From Roseateles chitinivorans (GTDB lineage: Bacteria > Pseudomonadota > Gammaproteobacteria > Burkholderiales > Burkholderiaceae_C), in contig NZ_PEOG01000005.1 of NCBI RefSeq assembly GCF_002761755.1, positions 62,001 to 126,000 of the forward strand: a stretch of 64,000 bases of DNA, in the 5' to 3' direction. The notes beneath the pieces are model-generated. The model saw nothing but the letters and a program-made list of their open reading frames with translations. It did no database searches and was not told the DNA's origin. This document shows, piece by piece, positions 16,970-25,509 of the stretch; the first letter of the stretch is position 1; each line of letters begins with the position of its first letter. The position numbers were made by a program, and so were the translations under genes.

Positions 16970-17010
16970 TTGCATTGCGGACGCCTCCTCCTCGCTCTCT
17001 CTGACCGACC

Positions 17011-18036
17011 ATGACTGCTCCGCGCATGAAGATCAGCGTGCTCGGCGCCGGTGCCTGGGGCACGGCGCTGGCGATCGCCGCGAGCGCGCGCCACGAGCTA
17101 CTGCTATGGGCGCGCGACGCCGACGCGATCGCCGCGATGCGCACCGCCGGCCGCAACGACCGCTACCTGCCCGATGCGGCGCTGCCTGCGACGCTCGGCC
17201 TGACCGACGACCTCGAGGAAGCGCTGGCGCACGGCCGCGACGGCCTTCTCGTCATCGCGACACCGATGTCGGGCTTGCGCGGCATGCTGGCGCGGCTGCC
17301 CGATGGCGCGCGCGCGCTGTGGCTGTGTAAGGGCTTCGAGGCCGGCACCGGCCTGCTGGGTCACGAGATCGCCCGCGAGGTCGCGCCGCGGCTGGCCGCC
17401 GGCGTCCTGTCGGGTCCCAGCTTCGCGCAGGAAGTGGCGGCCGGTCAGCCGACGGCGCTGGTGTCCGCCTCGGTGGATGCCGCGCTGGCGCAACTCGGCG
17501 TGTCGGCTTTCCACAGCGAGCGGCTGCGGGTGTACTCGTCGGCTGATCCTGTCGGTGTCGAGGTGGGCGGCGCGGTCAAGAACGTGATGGCGATCGCCGT
17601 GGGCATCGCCGACGGCCTGCGGCTGGTCGCCGAGACCCAGGGTCGACAGGGGCCCGGGTTGAACGCCCGCGCCGCGCTGATCACGCGCGGCCTGGCGGAG
17701 ATGCAGCGGCTCGCGCTGGCGCTGGGTGCGCAGCCCGAGACGCTGCTGGGGCTGGCCGGCCTGGGCGACTTGGTGCTGACCGCCACCGGCGATCTCTCGC
17801 GCAACCGCCGCGTCGGCCTGCTGCTGGCCGAGGGCCTGGACCTGCCGGCCATCCTCGCGAAGCTGGGCCATGTCGCCGAGGGCGTCTACAGCGCGCCGAC
17901 GGTGCTGGCACGGGCCCGCAGCGCCGGTGTCGACATGCCGATCACCGCGGCGGTCGTCGAGCTGCTCGAAGGCCGGTTGACGCCGCAGGAGGCCCTGGAC
18001 GCGCTGATGGGGCGCCAGGCCAAGTCCGAATGGTGA
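17011..18036 (+). CDS. gpsA: NAD(P)H-dependent glycerol-3-phosphate dehydrogenase
   Basis: A 341-residue enzyme reducing dihydroxyacetone phosphate to sn-glycerol 3-phosphate for phospholipid synthesis. It has the dinucleotide fold [22 protein letters not shown], catalytic Lys in [13 protein letters not shown], and [14 protein letters not shown]. Between DGL and NARAAL there are about ten more residues ([10 protein letters not shown] region) than in Escherichia coli GpsA, an insertion next to the substrate site. The start may be 17011 or the ATG five codons later (MKISVLGAG). Confidence 0.93.
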   Translation: MTAPRMKISVLGAGAWGTALAIAASARHELLLWARDADAIAAMRTAGRNDRYLPDAALPATLGLTDDLEEALAHGRDGLLVIATPMSGLRGMLARLPDGARALWLCKGFEAGTGLLGHEIAREVAPRLAAGVLSGPSFAQEVAAGQPTALVSASVDAALAQLGVSAFHSERLRVYSSADPVGVEVGGAVKNVMAIAVGIADGLRLVAETQGRQGPGLNARAALITRGLAEMQRLALALGAQPETLLGLAGLGDLVLTATGDLSRNRRVGLLLAEGLDLPAILAKLGHVAEGVYSAPTVLARARSAGVDMPITAAVVELLEGRLTPQEALDALMGRQAKSEW

Positions 18037-18042
18037 GGGCGA

Positions 18043-18073
18043 GGCATGAGGCCAGGCATGAGGCCAGGCACGG
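18043..18073 (+). repeat. short tandem repeat after gpsA
   Basis: About 2.5 copies of ATGAGGCCAGGC (12 bp unit) in the short gap before the Bug-protein gene. No evident function. Confidence 0.5.
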
Positions 18074-18109
18074 GAGGCAACGCATGAGGGTCAGGGCAGG
18101 GGTCGGCTC

Positions 18110-19111
18110 ATGAAGCGGCGAGACCTGATCGCCGCCAGCGCCGCGACCGCGGCCACCGCAGCGGGCGCTGGCCTCGGCGTGATGGCGATGCCTGCGGTCG
18201 CCGCCGCCGGCTCGTGGCCGTCGCGACCGGTGCGACTAGTAGTGCCGTTTCCGGGCGGCAGTTCGCCGGACCTGGTCGCCCGCTACCTCGCCGAGCCGCT
18301 CGCTCATGCGCTCGGCCAGCCGGTGGTGGTCGACAACAAGCCGGGGGCCGGCGGCAACATCGGCACCGGCGCGGTCGCCAAGGCCGCGCCCGACGGCCAC
18401 ACGCTGCTGTTCACCATCCAGGGGCCGCTGATCACCGCGCCGCTGCTGGCGAAGTCGCTGCCCTATGACCCGCAGCGGGAGCTGCGCGCGGTCAGCTTCA
18501 TCGCCAGCTCGCCGAACGTGCTGGTCGTGCCGCCGTCGCTGGGCGTGGACACGCTCGCGCAGTTCGTCGCGCTGGCCAAGCGGCGCGCCGGCGAACTCAA
18601 CTACGGCAGCGTCGGCAACGGCAGCGCCGCACATCTGGCGATGGCGTCGTTCATCGCTCGCGCGGGCCTGGCGATGGTGCATGTGCCGTATGCCGGATTC
18701 CCGCAGGTCGTCAGCGCCATGCTCGCCGGCCAGATCCACGCCGGGTTCATGGTGCCGGCCATCGCGATGCCGCAGGTGCGGGCCGGCAAGTTGAAGGCGC
18801 TCGCCGTGACCAGCGCCGGCCGCTTCGGCGCGCTCGCGGAACTGCCGACCGTCGCCGAGTCCGGCTATCCCGGCTTCGAGGCCACCTCGTGGCAGGCGCT
18901 GCTGGCGCCGGCCGGCACGCCCGAGGCGATCGTGCGGCGGCTGTCGGACGAGGTGGTGCGGATCGTCCGCGGCGAGGCCTTCCGGCGCGAGCTGCTGCCG
19001 CTGTTCTTCAGCGCGGCAGGCACCTCGCCGGAGGGGCTGGACAGCCTGATGCGCGACGAGCGTCAGCGCTGGGGCGCGCTCGTCAGGCAATTGAAGCTCG
19101 AGCGGGAATGA
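18110..19111 (+). CDS. Bug-family periplasmic substrate-binding protein (TctC-like)
   Basis: A 333-residue protein with an N-terminal export signal beginning MKRRDLIAASAATAA. It continues with the family signatures WPSRPVRLVVPFPGGSSPD, VVVDNKPGAGGNIGT, VPYAGF and LPTVAESGYPGFEATSWQ. Bug proteins bind small carboxylates and related metabolites, usually for tripartite tricarboxylate transporters. No TctA/TctB genes are adjacent, the common orphan situation in Burkholderiales. Ligand unknown. Confidence 0.88.
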   Translation: MKRRDLIAASAATAATAAGAGLGVMAMPAVAAAGSWPSRPVRLVVPFPGGSSPDLVARYLAEPLAHALGQPVVVDNKPGAGGNIGTGAVAKAAPDGHTLLFTIQGPLITAPLLAKSLPYDPQRELRAVSFIASSPNVLVVPPSLGVDTLAQFVALAKRRAGELNYGSVGNGSAAHLAMASFIARAGLAMVHVPYAGFPQVVSAMLAGQIHAGFMVPAIAMPQVRAGKLKALAVTSAGRFGALAELPTVAESGYPGFEATSWQALLAPAGTPEAIVRRLSDEVVRIVRGEAFRRELLPLFFSAAGTSPEGLDSLMRDERQRWGALVRQLKLERE

Positions 19112-19134
19112 GCGATTGAGCGTCGAGGCGGCGC

Positions 19135-19182
19135 TCGCCTCCACGCCCGGCCCTTTCCCACCTTGGCGGCGAGGGAGCCGCC
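19135..19182 (+). terminator. pair of hairpins after the Bug-protein gene
   Basis: Two small perfect dyads: GAGGCG/CGCCTC (19135-19151) and GGCGGC/GCCGCC (19165-19182). Neither has a U-run; they lie in the convergent gap with trmL. Confidence 0.35.
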
Positions 19183-19198
19183 AGCGCCGAGGCGTTCC

Positions 19199-19219
19199 CG
19201 GCGAGCGAGCGGCTCGCCG
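19199..19219 (-). terminator. hairpin at the 3' end of trmL
   Basis: CGGCGAGC / GCTCGCCG, 8 bp arms and 5 nt loop, immediately beyond the trmL stop on the minus strand. Confidence 0.4.
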
Positions 19220-19225
19220 CCGCGC

Positions 19226-19696
19226 TCAGACGCCGTCCGCGTAGCCGTTCTGGCGCCAGCCTTCGAAGACCGACACCGCCACCGCATTGCTCAGGTTCAG
19301 GCTGCGCTGGCCGGCGCGCATCGGCAGCCGCACGCGCTGCTCGAGCGGGAAGCCATCGCGCAGCGCCGGCGGCAGGCCGGAGGTCTCGCAGCCGAAAACC
19401 AGCCAGTCGCCCGGCTTCAACGCCACTGTCTGCAGCAGGCGGCTGCCGCGCGTGGTGAAGGCGAACAGCCGTGTCGGATCCGGCTGTTCCGTCGCGAGGA
19501 AGCGGGCCCAGTCCGCGTGCCGCAGCACCGGCGCGTACTCGTGATAGTCGAGGCCGGCGCGCTGCAGCAGCTTGTCCTCCATCGAGAAGCCCAGCGGCTC
19601 GATCAGATGCAGCCGGCAGCCGGTGTTGGCCGCGAGCCGGATCACGTTGCCGGTGTTGGGCGGGATCTCCGGATGGACCAGCACGATGTTGAACAT
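19226..19696 (-). CDS. trmL: tRNA (cytidine/uridine(34)-2'-O)-methyltransferase
   Basis: A 156-residue SPOUT-fold enzyme that 2'-O-methylates the wobble base of tRNA-Leu isoacceptors. Motifs: FNIVLVHPEIPPNTGNVIRL at the N terminus, the knot region LVFGCETSGLPP and VRLPMRAGQRSLNLSNAVAV. Length is typical. It is the second gene of a minus-strand pair with comF, whose stop lies 31 bp upstream. Confidence 0.94.
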   Translation of the reverse strand: MFNIVLVHPEIPPNTGNVIRLAANTGCRLHLIEPLGFSMEDKLLQRAGLDYHEYAPVLRHADWARFLATEQPDPTRLFAFTTRGSRLLQTVALKPGDWLVFGCETSGLPPALRDGFPLEQRVRLPMRAGQRSLNLSNAVAVSVFEGWRQNGYADGV

Positions 19697-19727
19697 GGGG
19701 CGAGGCTCTTTCGCTCTTTGTTGAGGA

Positions 19728-20549
19728 CTACGGGGTGCGCGCGACCACCCAGGCCTGCACGTCCGCCGCGCCGGCGCGGCGCAGCGCGAGCGCGGCCTCG
19801 TGCAGCGTGGCGCCGCTGGTCATGACGTCGTCGACGATCGCGACACGCAGCCCGCGCACCGGCTTCATCACCGCGAAAGCGCCGCGCAGGTTGCTCCGGC
19901 GCCGGTCCAGCGGCAGCCGCGCTTGCTGCGCGGTGTCACGCAGGCGCAGCAGCGTCCGCGCGCAAAGTCGCGATTGTCGCTCGACGCCGTCCGCGGCCCG
20001 CGGCCACGCGAGCCGGCGGGCGATCTCATGCGCCTGGTTGTAGCCGCGCTCGCGCAGCCGCTCGGTCGACAGCGGCACCGGCAGGATCAGGTCGGGCGCG
20101 TCGACGCCGGCTCGCGCCAGGGCGAGCGACAGACGCCTGGCCAGCAGCGGTGCGACTTCCAGCTGCTCGCCGAACTTGAGCGCCAGCAGCAGCCGGTCCC
20201 AGGGGAAGCGGTAATCCATCGCCGCCACGCAGCGCGACAACGGCGGCGGTTGCCGCGCGCAACGGCCGCAGCGCAGCGAACGGAGATCGGACGCCGCGGC
20301 GCGCGCAGCGCCCGGTGGCAGGCGCAAGGCGCAGAGCGCGCAACGCGGCCGGGCATCGGGCGGATGCAGCGCATCGCAATCGGCGCAGGTGCCGCCGCGG
20401 CACCAGCGGCGACACAGCGCGCATTGACCGGGCCAGCGCCACGGGCCGCCGAGGCGCTCCACGAGCGCCCGGCCGACCGGTCCGATCCGCGCGATACCGC
20501 ACGCCATCGGGGATCGCAGCAAAGTCCGGCGTCGGGTCGGGTCAAGCAT
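19728..20549 (-). CDS. comF: ComF family phosphoribosyltransferase-like protein
   Basis: A 273-residue protein. The N-terminal part is rich in Cys pairs (CALCRRWC, CADC, CALCALRL, CGRC), a zinc-finger-like region. The C-terminal domain is a PRTase fold with LILPVPLSTERLRERGYNQAHEIA and the PRPP-loop-like VAIVDDVMTSGATL. ComF proteins are linked to natural competence, with unproven enzymatic activity. ATG 20549 is used; a GTG two codons upstream is possible. It diverges from the methyltransferase gene with 21 bp between starts. Confidence 0.88.
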   Translation of the reverse strand: MLDPTRRRTLLRSPMACGIARIGPVGRALVERLGGPWRWPGQCALCRRWCRGGTCADCDALHPPDARPRCALCALRLPPGAARAAASDLRSLRCGRCARQPPPLSRCVAAMDYRFPWDRLLLALKFGEQLEVAPLLARRLSLALARAGVDAPDLILPVPLSTERLRERGYNQAHEIARRLAWPRAADGVERQSRLCARTLLRLRDTAQQARLPLDRRRSNLRGAFAVMKPVRGLRVAIVDDVMTSGATLHEAALALRRAGAADVQAWVVARTP

Positions 20550-20556
20550 GCCCACC

Positions 20557-20562
20557 TACAAT
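20557..20562 (+). promoter_or_regulatory. -10 hexamer of the BioC-like gene (possible leaderless start)
   Basis: TACAAT ends 8 nt before the ATG at 20571, the same geometry as at 5582, 43996 and 52567. Confidence 0.55.
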
Positions 20563-20570
20563 CGCGCCCC

Positions 20571-21488
20571 ATGACTGGAGACGAGGCCTTGCCGCCGGGC
20601 ACACAGCAGATCGATGCGAGCGCGGCGCAACGGCAGCGTCGCCGCCTGGCCGCGTCCGAGGAGGCGCCCTGGCTGCATCAGGAGGTCGCCACGCGCATGC
20701 TGGACCGGCTGCCGGTGATCCGGCTGCAACCGACCGCGGTGCTGCAGAGCCGCCCCTCCATCGGCGGCGGCGACGCGGGGCTCCGCCAGCACTATCCGCA
20801 AGCGACGCAGCTCTGGCTCGAACCCGATGCCCAGGTCCGCGCGCTGTTGCAGCAGCGCCTCAAGCGCGGCTTCATGCAATCGGTGATGGACAAGCTGCGC
20901 GGCGGCGCGCCGACCGAGCTGGTCGCGGAGCCGCCCGCAGGTGCGGCGCAGCTGGCGTGGTCCAACATGGAACTGCATGCCGAGGCCGACAAGCCGGCGC
21001 TGATGAAGGGCTGGCAGGCCGGCCTGGCGGTCGAAGGCTGCCTGATGTTCTCGTGCCTCGGGCCGGACAGCTTCATCGAGCTGCGTCCGATCTTCGCCCG
21101 CGAAGGCTGGGGCGTGCCGGCGCCGGACTGGGTCGACATGCACGACCTGGGCGACATGCTGGTGCATGCCGGCTTCGCCGATCCGGTGATGGACCAGGAG
21201 CACCTTCGCCTGACCTGGGGCTCGCCCGAGGACCTGCTGCGCGATCTGCGCGCACTCGGCGGCAATCTCGCGCCGGCCCGCGTGCGCGGTCTGCGCACGA
21301 AGGGATGGCGCGCGCGGCTGCTGGGCGCGCTCGAGGCGCTGCGCGGCGGCGACGGCCGGCTCTCCTTGAGCATCGAGCTGGTCTATGGTCATGCGTTCAA
21401 GCCTCAGCCGAAGGTGAAGGTCGCGGCCACCACCGAGGTGTCGCTCGAGCAGATGCGGGCCATGGTCCGCGGCGCGGGCAAACACTGA
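20571..21488 (+). CDS. BioC-like methyltransferase-fold protein with degenerate SAM motif
   Basis: A 305-residue protein whose second half (NMELHAEADKPALMKGWQAGLAVEGCLMFSCLGPDSFIEL, WVDMHDLGDMLVHAGFADPVMD, VYGHAF) matches BioC-type class I methyltransferases. BioC methylates malonyl-ACP to start biotin synthesis. The glycine-rich SAM motif I expected around residues 55-75 is not recognisable: the region reads VLQSRPSIGGGDAGL instead of a DxGxGxG pattern. It may be catalytically impaired or bind another ligand. Divergent to comF and followed by the cytochrome oxidase operon; no bio genes are nearby. Confidence 0.7.
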   Translation: MTGDEALPPGTQQIDASAAQRQRRRLAASEEAPWLHQEVATRMLDRLPVIRLQPTAVLQSRPSIGGGDAGLRQHYPQATQLWLEPDAQVRALLQQRLKRGFMQSVMDKLRGGAPTELVAEPPAGAAQLAWSNMELHAEADKPALMKGWQAGLAVEGCLMFSCLGPDSFIELRPIFAREGWGVPAPDWVDMHDLGDMLVHAGFADPVMDQEHLRLTWGSPEDLLRDLRALGGNLAPARVRGLRTKGWRARLLGALEALRGGDGRLSLSIELVYGHAFKPQPKVKVAATTEVSLEQMRAMVRGAGKH

Positions 21489-21536
21489 CCCCCATCGCGC
21501 GCGGCCTCGGCTAGGGCTCGCGCGAGGGCGTCGCGA

Positions 21537-21588
21537 CAGAGGGCGAAGGCCCCTCTGTCTGAGGGTAATCCTGGGCCGTTCGGCCCTC
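21537..21588 (+). terminator. hairpins between the BioC-like gene and ctaC
   Basis: CAGAGG / CCTCTG arms around 21537-21558 and a GGGCCG-TT-CGGCCC dyad near 21575-21588. They lie upstream of the ctaC promoter and may end the preceding transcript. No U-run. Confidence 0.35.
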
Positions 21589-21621
21589 TGGGGGCGGTCA
21601 TAGTGCGCCAGAGGGGTGGGC

Positions 21622-21627
21622 TAGAAT
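21622..21627 (+). promoter_or_regulatory. -10 hexamer of the cytochrome oxidase operon
   Basis: TAGAAT, about 150 bp before the ctaC start, implying a long structured leader. Confidence 0.5.
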
Positions 21628-21680
21628 CCGCGCCCGACTGGAGTACGTCTGCTGGCCCCGTAGGTTTCCGCCACCGCTTG

Positions 21681-21722
21681 GCGCCGAAGCCCGCGCTACA
21701 AGCGGGCTCGAGCGCCGAAGCC
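21681..21722 (+). repeat. direct repeat flanking a hairpin in the ctaC leader
   Basis: GCGCCGAAGCC occurs at 21681-21691 and again at 21712-21722, 31 bp apart (about three helical turns). Between them is a 7 bp stem AGCCCGC / GCGGGCT (21688-21708). Could be a regulator site or RNA element. Confidence 0.4.
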
Positions 21723-21778
21723 GCCTGGAGGAGACCCGGGTGACAAGAGCTTGAGAAAGACTGGATAAAGAGACGACC

Positions 21779-22963
21779 ATGACGATTGAACACAGTTGTG
21801 TGCAACTGGGGCGCCGCTGCAGCCAGCTCGCGTTCGGCCTGACGGCCGCGCTGGCCAGCCAGGTCGCCTTGGCGGTCAACGACCTCCCCGGAGGTCCGGC
21901 CGTCAACCAGCTGAATCTGCATCCGCCGGTCACCAAGATCGCGCATGAGCAGATGTGGCTGCACAACATGATGCTGATCCTGTGCCTGGCGATCTTCATC
22001 GCCGTGTTCGGGGTCATGTTCTATTCGATCTTCAAGCACCGGAAGTCCAAGGGCGCGGTATCCGCCAACTTCCATGAGAGCGTGAAGGTCGAGATCGCCT
22101 GGACCGTCGTGCCCTTCATCATCGTCATCCTGATGGCGCTGCCCGCCACCAAGGTCGTCGTGGCGATGAAGGACACCACCAACTCCGACCTCACCATCAA
22201 GGCCACCGGCTACCAGTGGAAGTGGGGCTACGACTACCTGAAGGGCGAGGGCGAGGGCATCGGCTTCGTGTCGACGCTGGACGCCTCGCACCGCGCGCTG
22301 TCGGACTCCGGCCATCCCGGCCAGGTCGACAACTACCTGCTCAAGGTGGACAACCCGCTGGTGGTGCCGGTGGGCAAGAAGATCCGCATCATCACGACGG
22401 CCGACGACGTCATCCACGCGTGGATGGTGCCGGCCTTCGGCGTCAAGCAGGATGCGATCCCCGGCTACGTGCGCGACACCTGGTTCAAGGCCGAGCAGAC
22501 CGGCGATTTCTACGGCCAGTGCGCCGAGCTCTGCGGCAAGGAGCACGCCTACATGCCGATCCACGTCAAGGTGCTCAGCGCCAAGGACTATTCCGCATGG
22601 GTCGACGGCGAGATGAAGAAGATCGCCGCCAAGGCGGACGACCCGAGCAAGGTCTGGACGATGGACGAGTTGATGGCCCGCGGCCAGAAGCTGTTCGACG
22701 CCAACTGCGCCGTCTGCCACAAGGCCGACGGCAAGGGCGCGGGCCAGTTCCCGGCGCTGGACGGCTCGGCGATCGTCAAGGCCGAGGACCACGCCGCGCA
22801 GCTGCACCTGGTGCTCAACGGCAAGGGCCAGATGCCCGCCTGGAAGGGCGTGCTGAAGGACAGCGAGATCGCCGCCGTCGTGACCTACACGAAGAACGCC
22901 TGGTCCAACAAGACCGGCCAGCTGATCCAGCCCGCGGAAGTCGTGGCCGAGCGCGCCAAGTGA
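21779..22963 (+). CDS. ctaC: cytochrome c oxidase subunit II with fused cytochrome c domain
   Basis: A 394-residue inner-membrane subunit of aa3-type oxidase. It has a signal peptide (1-32), membrane helices at about 62-83 and 107-127, and a CuA cupredoxin domain with His213, Cys248, Cys252, His256 and Met259 (QCAELCGKEHAYM). A C-terminal c-type haem domain follows with C310-A-V-C-H314. The fused haem domain makes this a caa3-type subunit. It accepts electrons from cytochrome c and passes them to subunit I. First gene of the ctaC-D-small-G-DUF2970-E operon. Confidence 0.96.
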   Translation: MTIEHSCVQLGRRCSQLAFGLTAALASQVALAVNDLPGGPAVNQLNLHPPVTKIAHEQMWLHNMMLILCLAIFIAVFGVMFYSIFKHRKSKGAVSANFHESVKVEIAWTVVPFIIVILMALPATKVVVAMKDTTNSDLTIKATGYQWKWGYDYLKGEGEGIGFVSTLDASHRALSDSGHPGQVDNYLLKVDNPLVVPVGKKIRIITTADDVIHAWMVPAFGVKQDAIPGYVRDTWFKAEQTGDFYGQCAELCGKEHAYMPIHVKVLSAKDYSAWVDGEMKKIAAKADDPSKVWTMDELMARGQKLFDANCAVCHKADGKGAGQFPALDGSAIVKAEDHAAQLHLVLNGKGQMPAWKGVLKDSEIAAVVTYTKNAWSNKTGQLIQPAEVVAERAK

Positions 22964-23061
22964 GGCGCGCCGCCTGATCCGCCGAGCTTGACCCGCTGAT
23001 CGCAAGAACGCGTTTGAACGCCAGCCCGTCCTCCGGGACAGGCAGCCACCGAGGATTTGAC

Positions 23062-24693
23062 ATGAGTGCAGTGCTCGACCACCCGACCGGTCATGCCCAT
23101 GACCATGACGATCACCACGACCACCATGCCCCGACGGGCTGGCGGCGCTGGGTCTTCGCGACCAACCACAAGGACATCGGCACGCTGTACCTGCTGTTCA
23201 GCTTCACGATGCTGATGATCGGCGGGACGCTGGCGCTGTGCATCCGCGCCGAGCTGTTCCAGCCGGGCCTGCAGTTCTTCAATCCGGAACTGTTCAACCA
23301 GTTCACGACGATGCACGGCCTGATCATGGTGTTCGGCGCGATCATGCCGGCCTTCGTCGGCTTCGCGAACTGGATGATCCCGCTGCAGATCGGCGCGTCC
23401 GACATGGCCTTCGCGCGGATGAACAACTTCAGCTTCTGGCTGATGATCCCCGCGGCCATCATGCTGGTGGCGTCGTTCTTCATGCCCGGCGGCGCGCCCG
23501 CCGCGGGCTGGACGCTCTACGCGCCGCTGACGCTGCAGATGGGCCCGTCGATGGACGCCGGCATCTTCGCGATGCACATCCTGGGCGCCTCGTCGATCAT
23601 GGGCTCGATCAACATCATCGTGACCATCCTCAACATGCGCGCCCCCGGCATGACGCTGATGAAGATGCCGATGTTCGCGTGGACCTGGCTCATCACCGCC
23701 TACCTGCTGATCGCGGTGATGCCGGTGCTGGCCGGCGCGATCACGATGACGCTGACGGACCGCCACTTCGGCACCAGCTTCTTCACGCCCGCGGGCGGCG
23801 GCGACCCGGTGATGTACCAGCACATCTTCTGGTTCTTCGGCCACCCCGAGGTCTACATCATGATCCTGCCGGCGTTCGGCATCGTGAGCCAGATCGTCCC
23901 GGCCTTCGCCCGCAAGCGCCTGTTCGGCTACGCCTCGATGGTGTACGCGACCGCCTCGATCGCGATCCTGTCCTTCATCGTGTGGGCGCACCACATGTTC
24001 GCCACCGGCATGCCGGTGACCGGGCAGCTGTTCTTCATGTACGCGACGATGCTGATCGCGGTGCCCACCGGCGTGAAGATCTTCAACTGGCTGGCGACGA
24101 TGTGGCGCGGCTCGATGACCTTCGAGACCCCGATGCTGTGGGCCGTGGGCTTCATCTTCGTGTTCACGATGGGCGGCTTCACCGGCCTGATCTGCGCGAT
24201 GGCGCCGATCGACATCCAGATCCAGGACACCTACTACGTCGTCGCCCACTTCCACTACGTGCTGGTGGCCGGCTCGCTGTACGCGCTGTTCGCCGGCGTC
24301 TACTACTGGGGACCGAAGTGGACCGGCGTCATGTATTCGGAGACGCGCGGCAAGATCCACTTCTGGGGCTCGCTGATCACCTTCAACGTGACCTTCTTCC
24401 CGATGCACTTCCTGGGCCTGGCCGGCATGCCGCGCCGCTACGCCGACTACCCGATGCAGTTCGCCGACTTCAACGCGCTCGCGTCGATCGGCGCCTTCGG
24501 CTTCGGCCTGATGCAGGTCTACTTCTTCGTCTTCGTCGTGATCCCGATGATGCGTGGCAAGGGCGCGAAGGCGCCGCAGAAGCCGTGGGAAGCGGCCGAG
24601 GGCCTGGAATGGGAAGTGCCGTCGCCGGCGCCGTTCCACACCTTCGAGACGCCGCCCAAGCTGGACGTCACCGCCACGAGGATCATCGGCTGA
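23062..24693 (+). CDS. ctaD: cytochrome c oxidase subunit I
   Basis: A 543-residue polytopic haem-copper oxidase subunit. After a His/Asp-rich N terminus ([13 protein letters not shown]) come about 12 membrane helices. Key segments: [11 protein letters not shown] (low-spin haem ligand), [18 protein letters not shown] (CuB His and cross-linked Tyr), [11 protein letters not shown] (CuB His pair), and [13 protein letters not shown] (high-spin haem and haem a ligands). The ATG at 23062 follows the GAGGATTTGAC leader; upstream in-frame codons lack homology. Confidence 0.97.
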   Translation: MSAVLDHPTGHAHDHDDHHDHHAPTGWRRWVFATNHKDIGTLYLLFSFTMLMIGGTLALCIRAELFQPGLQFFNPELFNQFTTMHGLIMVFGAIMPAFVGFANWMIPLQIGASDMAFARMNNFSFWLMIPAAIMLVASFFMPGGAPAAGWTLYAPLTLQMGPSMDAGIFAMHILGASSIMGSINIIVTILNMRAPGMTLMKMPMFAWTWLITAYLLIAVMPVLAGAITMTLTDRHFGTSFFTPAGGGDPVMYQHIFWFFGHPEVYIMILPAFGIVSQIVPAFARKRLFGYASMVYATASIAILSFIVWAHHMFATGMPVTGQLFFMYATMLIAVPTGVKIFNWLATMWRGSMTFETPMLWAVGFIFVFTMGGFTGLICAMAPIDIQIQDTYYVVAHFHYVLVAGSLYALFAGVYYWGPKWTGVMYSETRGKIHFWGSLITFNVTFFPMHFLGLAGMPRRYADYPMQFADFNALASIGAFGFGLMQVYFFVFVVIPMMRGKGAKAPQKPWEAAEGLEWEVPSPAPFHTFETPPKLDVTATRIIG

Positions 24694-24718
24694 GCGCCAG
24701 GAACGAGGAGTGGCAGCG

Positions 24719-24838
24719 ATGGCCCCGACGCCCGAGCAACGCAAGAGCAACCTGCGCCTGGCGCTGATCCTGGCCAGCGTGGCCGCCGTCTTCGCGATCG
24801 GCTTCGTGGCCAAGATCGTGCTGTACGGCGCGGCCTGA
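24719..24838 (+). CDS. 39-residue single-span cytochrome oxidase small protein
   Basis: A 39-residue peptide, MAPTPEQRKSNLRLALIL followed by the rest of one membrane helix (LILASVAAVFAIGFVAKIVLY), preceded by GAGGAG. A short membrane protein in exactly this slot, between ctaD and ctaG, is conserved in Burkholderiales and annotated as a cytochrome oxidase small assembly protein. It is 25 bp after ctaD and 31 bp before ctaG, so cotranscribed. Function unproven: assembly factor or accessory subunit. Confidence 0.8.
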   Translation: MAPTPEQRKSNLRLALILASVAAVFAIGFVAKIVLYGAA

Positions 24839-24869
24839 GCGCGCACGGTTCCGGCCCGCAGAGATCGCC

Positions 24870-25487
24870 ATGAGCCCGCCCGCCAGCAAGCTCGCCGCCT
24901 GGATCCGCCGGGAGAACCTGCGGATGACCGGCAAGCTGCTGGTGGTGGTGGCGGTGATGTCGTGCTTCGGCTATGCGCTGGTGCCGATGTACCGCGCGAT
25001 CTGCACCGCGCTGGGCATCAACGTGCTGTCGCTGTCCGAGCGCCAGCATGCGGTGCGCGCCGAGGATGTGAAGAACACGCAGATCGACTACAGCCGCCAG
25101 ATCACGATCGAGTTCGACGCCAATGCCCGCGGTCCCTGGGATTTCAAGCCGGCCAAGCGCCACCTGACGGTCCACCCGGGCGAGCTGACGACGGTGATGT
25201 ACACCTTCCAGAACATCCAGCAGCGGACCATGTCGGCGCAGGCGATCCCGAGCTACGCACCGAAGCAGGCGACGCCCTACTTCAACAAGCTCGAATGCTT
25301 CTGCTTCAACGAATACACGCTGAAGCCGGGCGAGCAGAAGGAGTGGCCGGTGGTCTTCGTCATCGACCCCAAGATCCCGAAGGACGTGCGCACGATCACG
25401 CTGTCGTACACCTTCTTCGAGGTGGCGGGGAAGGGCAAGGCCCAGGCCGCGGCGACGGTGGACGCGAAGGGGCGGCCGGGCGCCTGA
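24870..25487 (+). CDS. ctaG: cytochrome c oxidase assembly protein CtaG/Cox11
   Basis: A 205-residue membrane-anchored copper chaperone that inserts CuB into subunit I. It has one N-terminal membrane helix (MTGKLLVVVAVMSCFGYALVPMY), a periplasmic beta-domain, and the copper-binding pair in ECFCFNEYTLKPGEQ. Located in the oxidase operon just after the 39-residue peptide gene. Confidence 0.95.
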   Translation: MSPPASKLAAWIRRENLRMTGKLLVVVAVMSCFGYALVPMYRAICTALGINVLSLSERQHAVRAEDVKNTQIDYSRQITIEFDANARGPWDFKPAKRHLTVHPGELTTVMYTFQNIQQRTMSAQAIPSYAPKQATPYFNKLECFCFNEYTLKPGEQKEWPVVFVIDPKIPKDVRTITLSYTFFEVAGKGKAQAAATVDAKGRPGA

Positions 25488-25509
25488 GCGCCGGGCGGTG
25501 GAAACGACG

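Noticed and set aside
13982..16975. Very long open frame on the minus strand opposite the chemoreceptor, rhodanese, grxC and secB genes
   Set aside because: It mirrors several well-recognised plus-strand genes, has no domain of its own and is Arg/His/Gly-rich, a typical product of third-position GC bias.
22885..24846. 653-codon His/Arg/Asp-rich minus-strand frame opposite ctaD
   Set aside because: Opposite the highly conserved subunit I; the His-rich look reflects the antisense of Met/Val/Ala codons.
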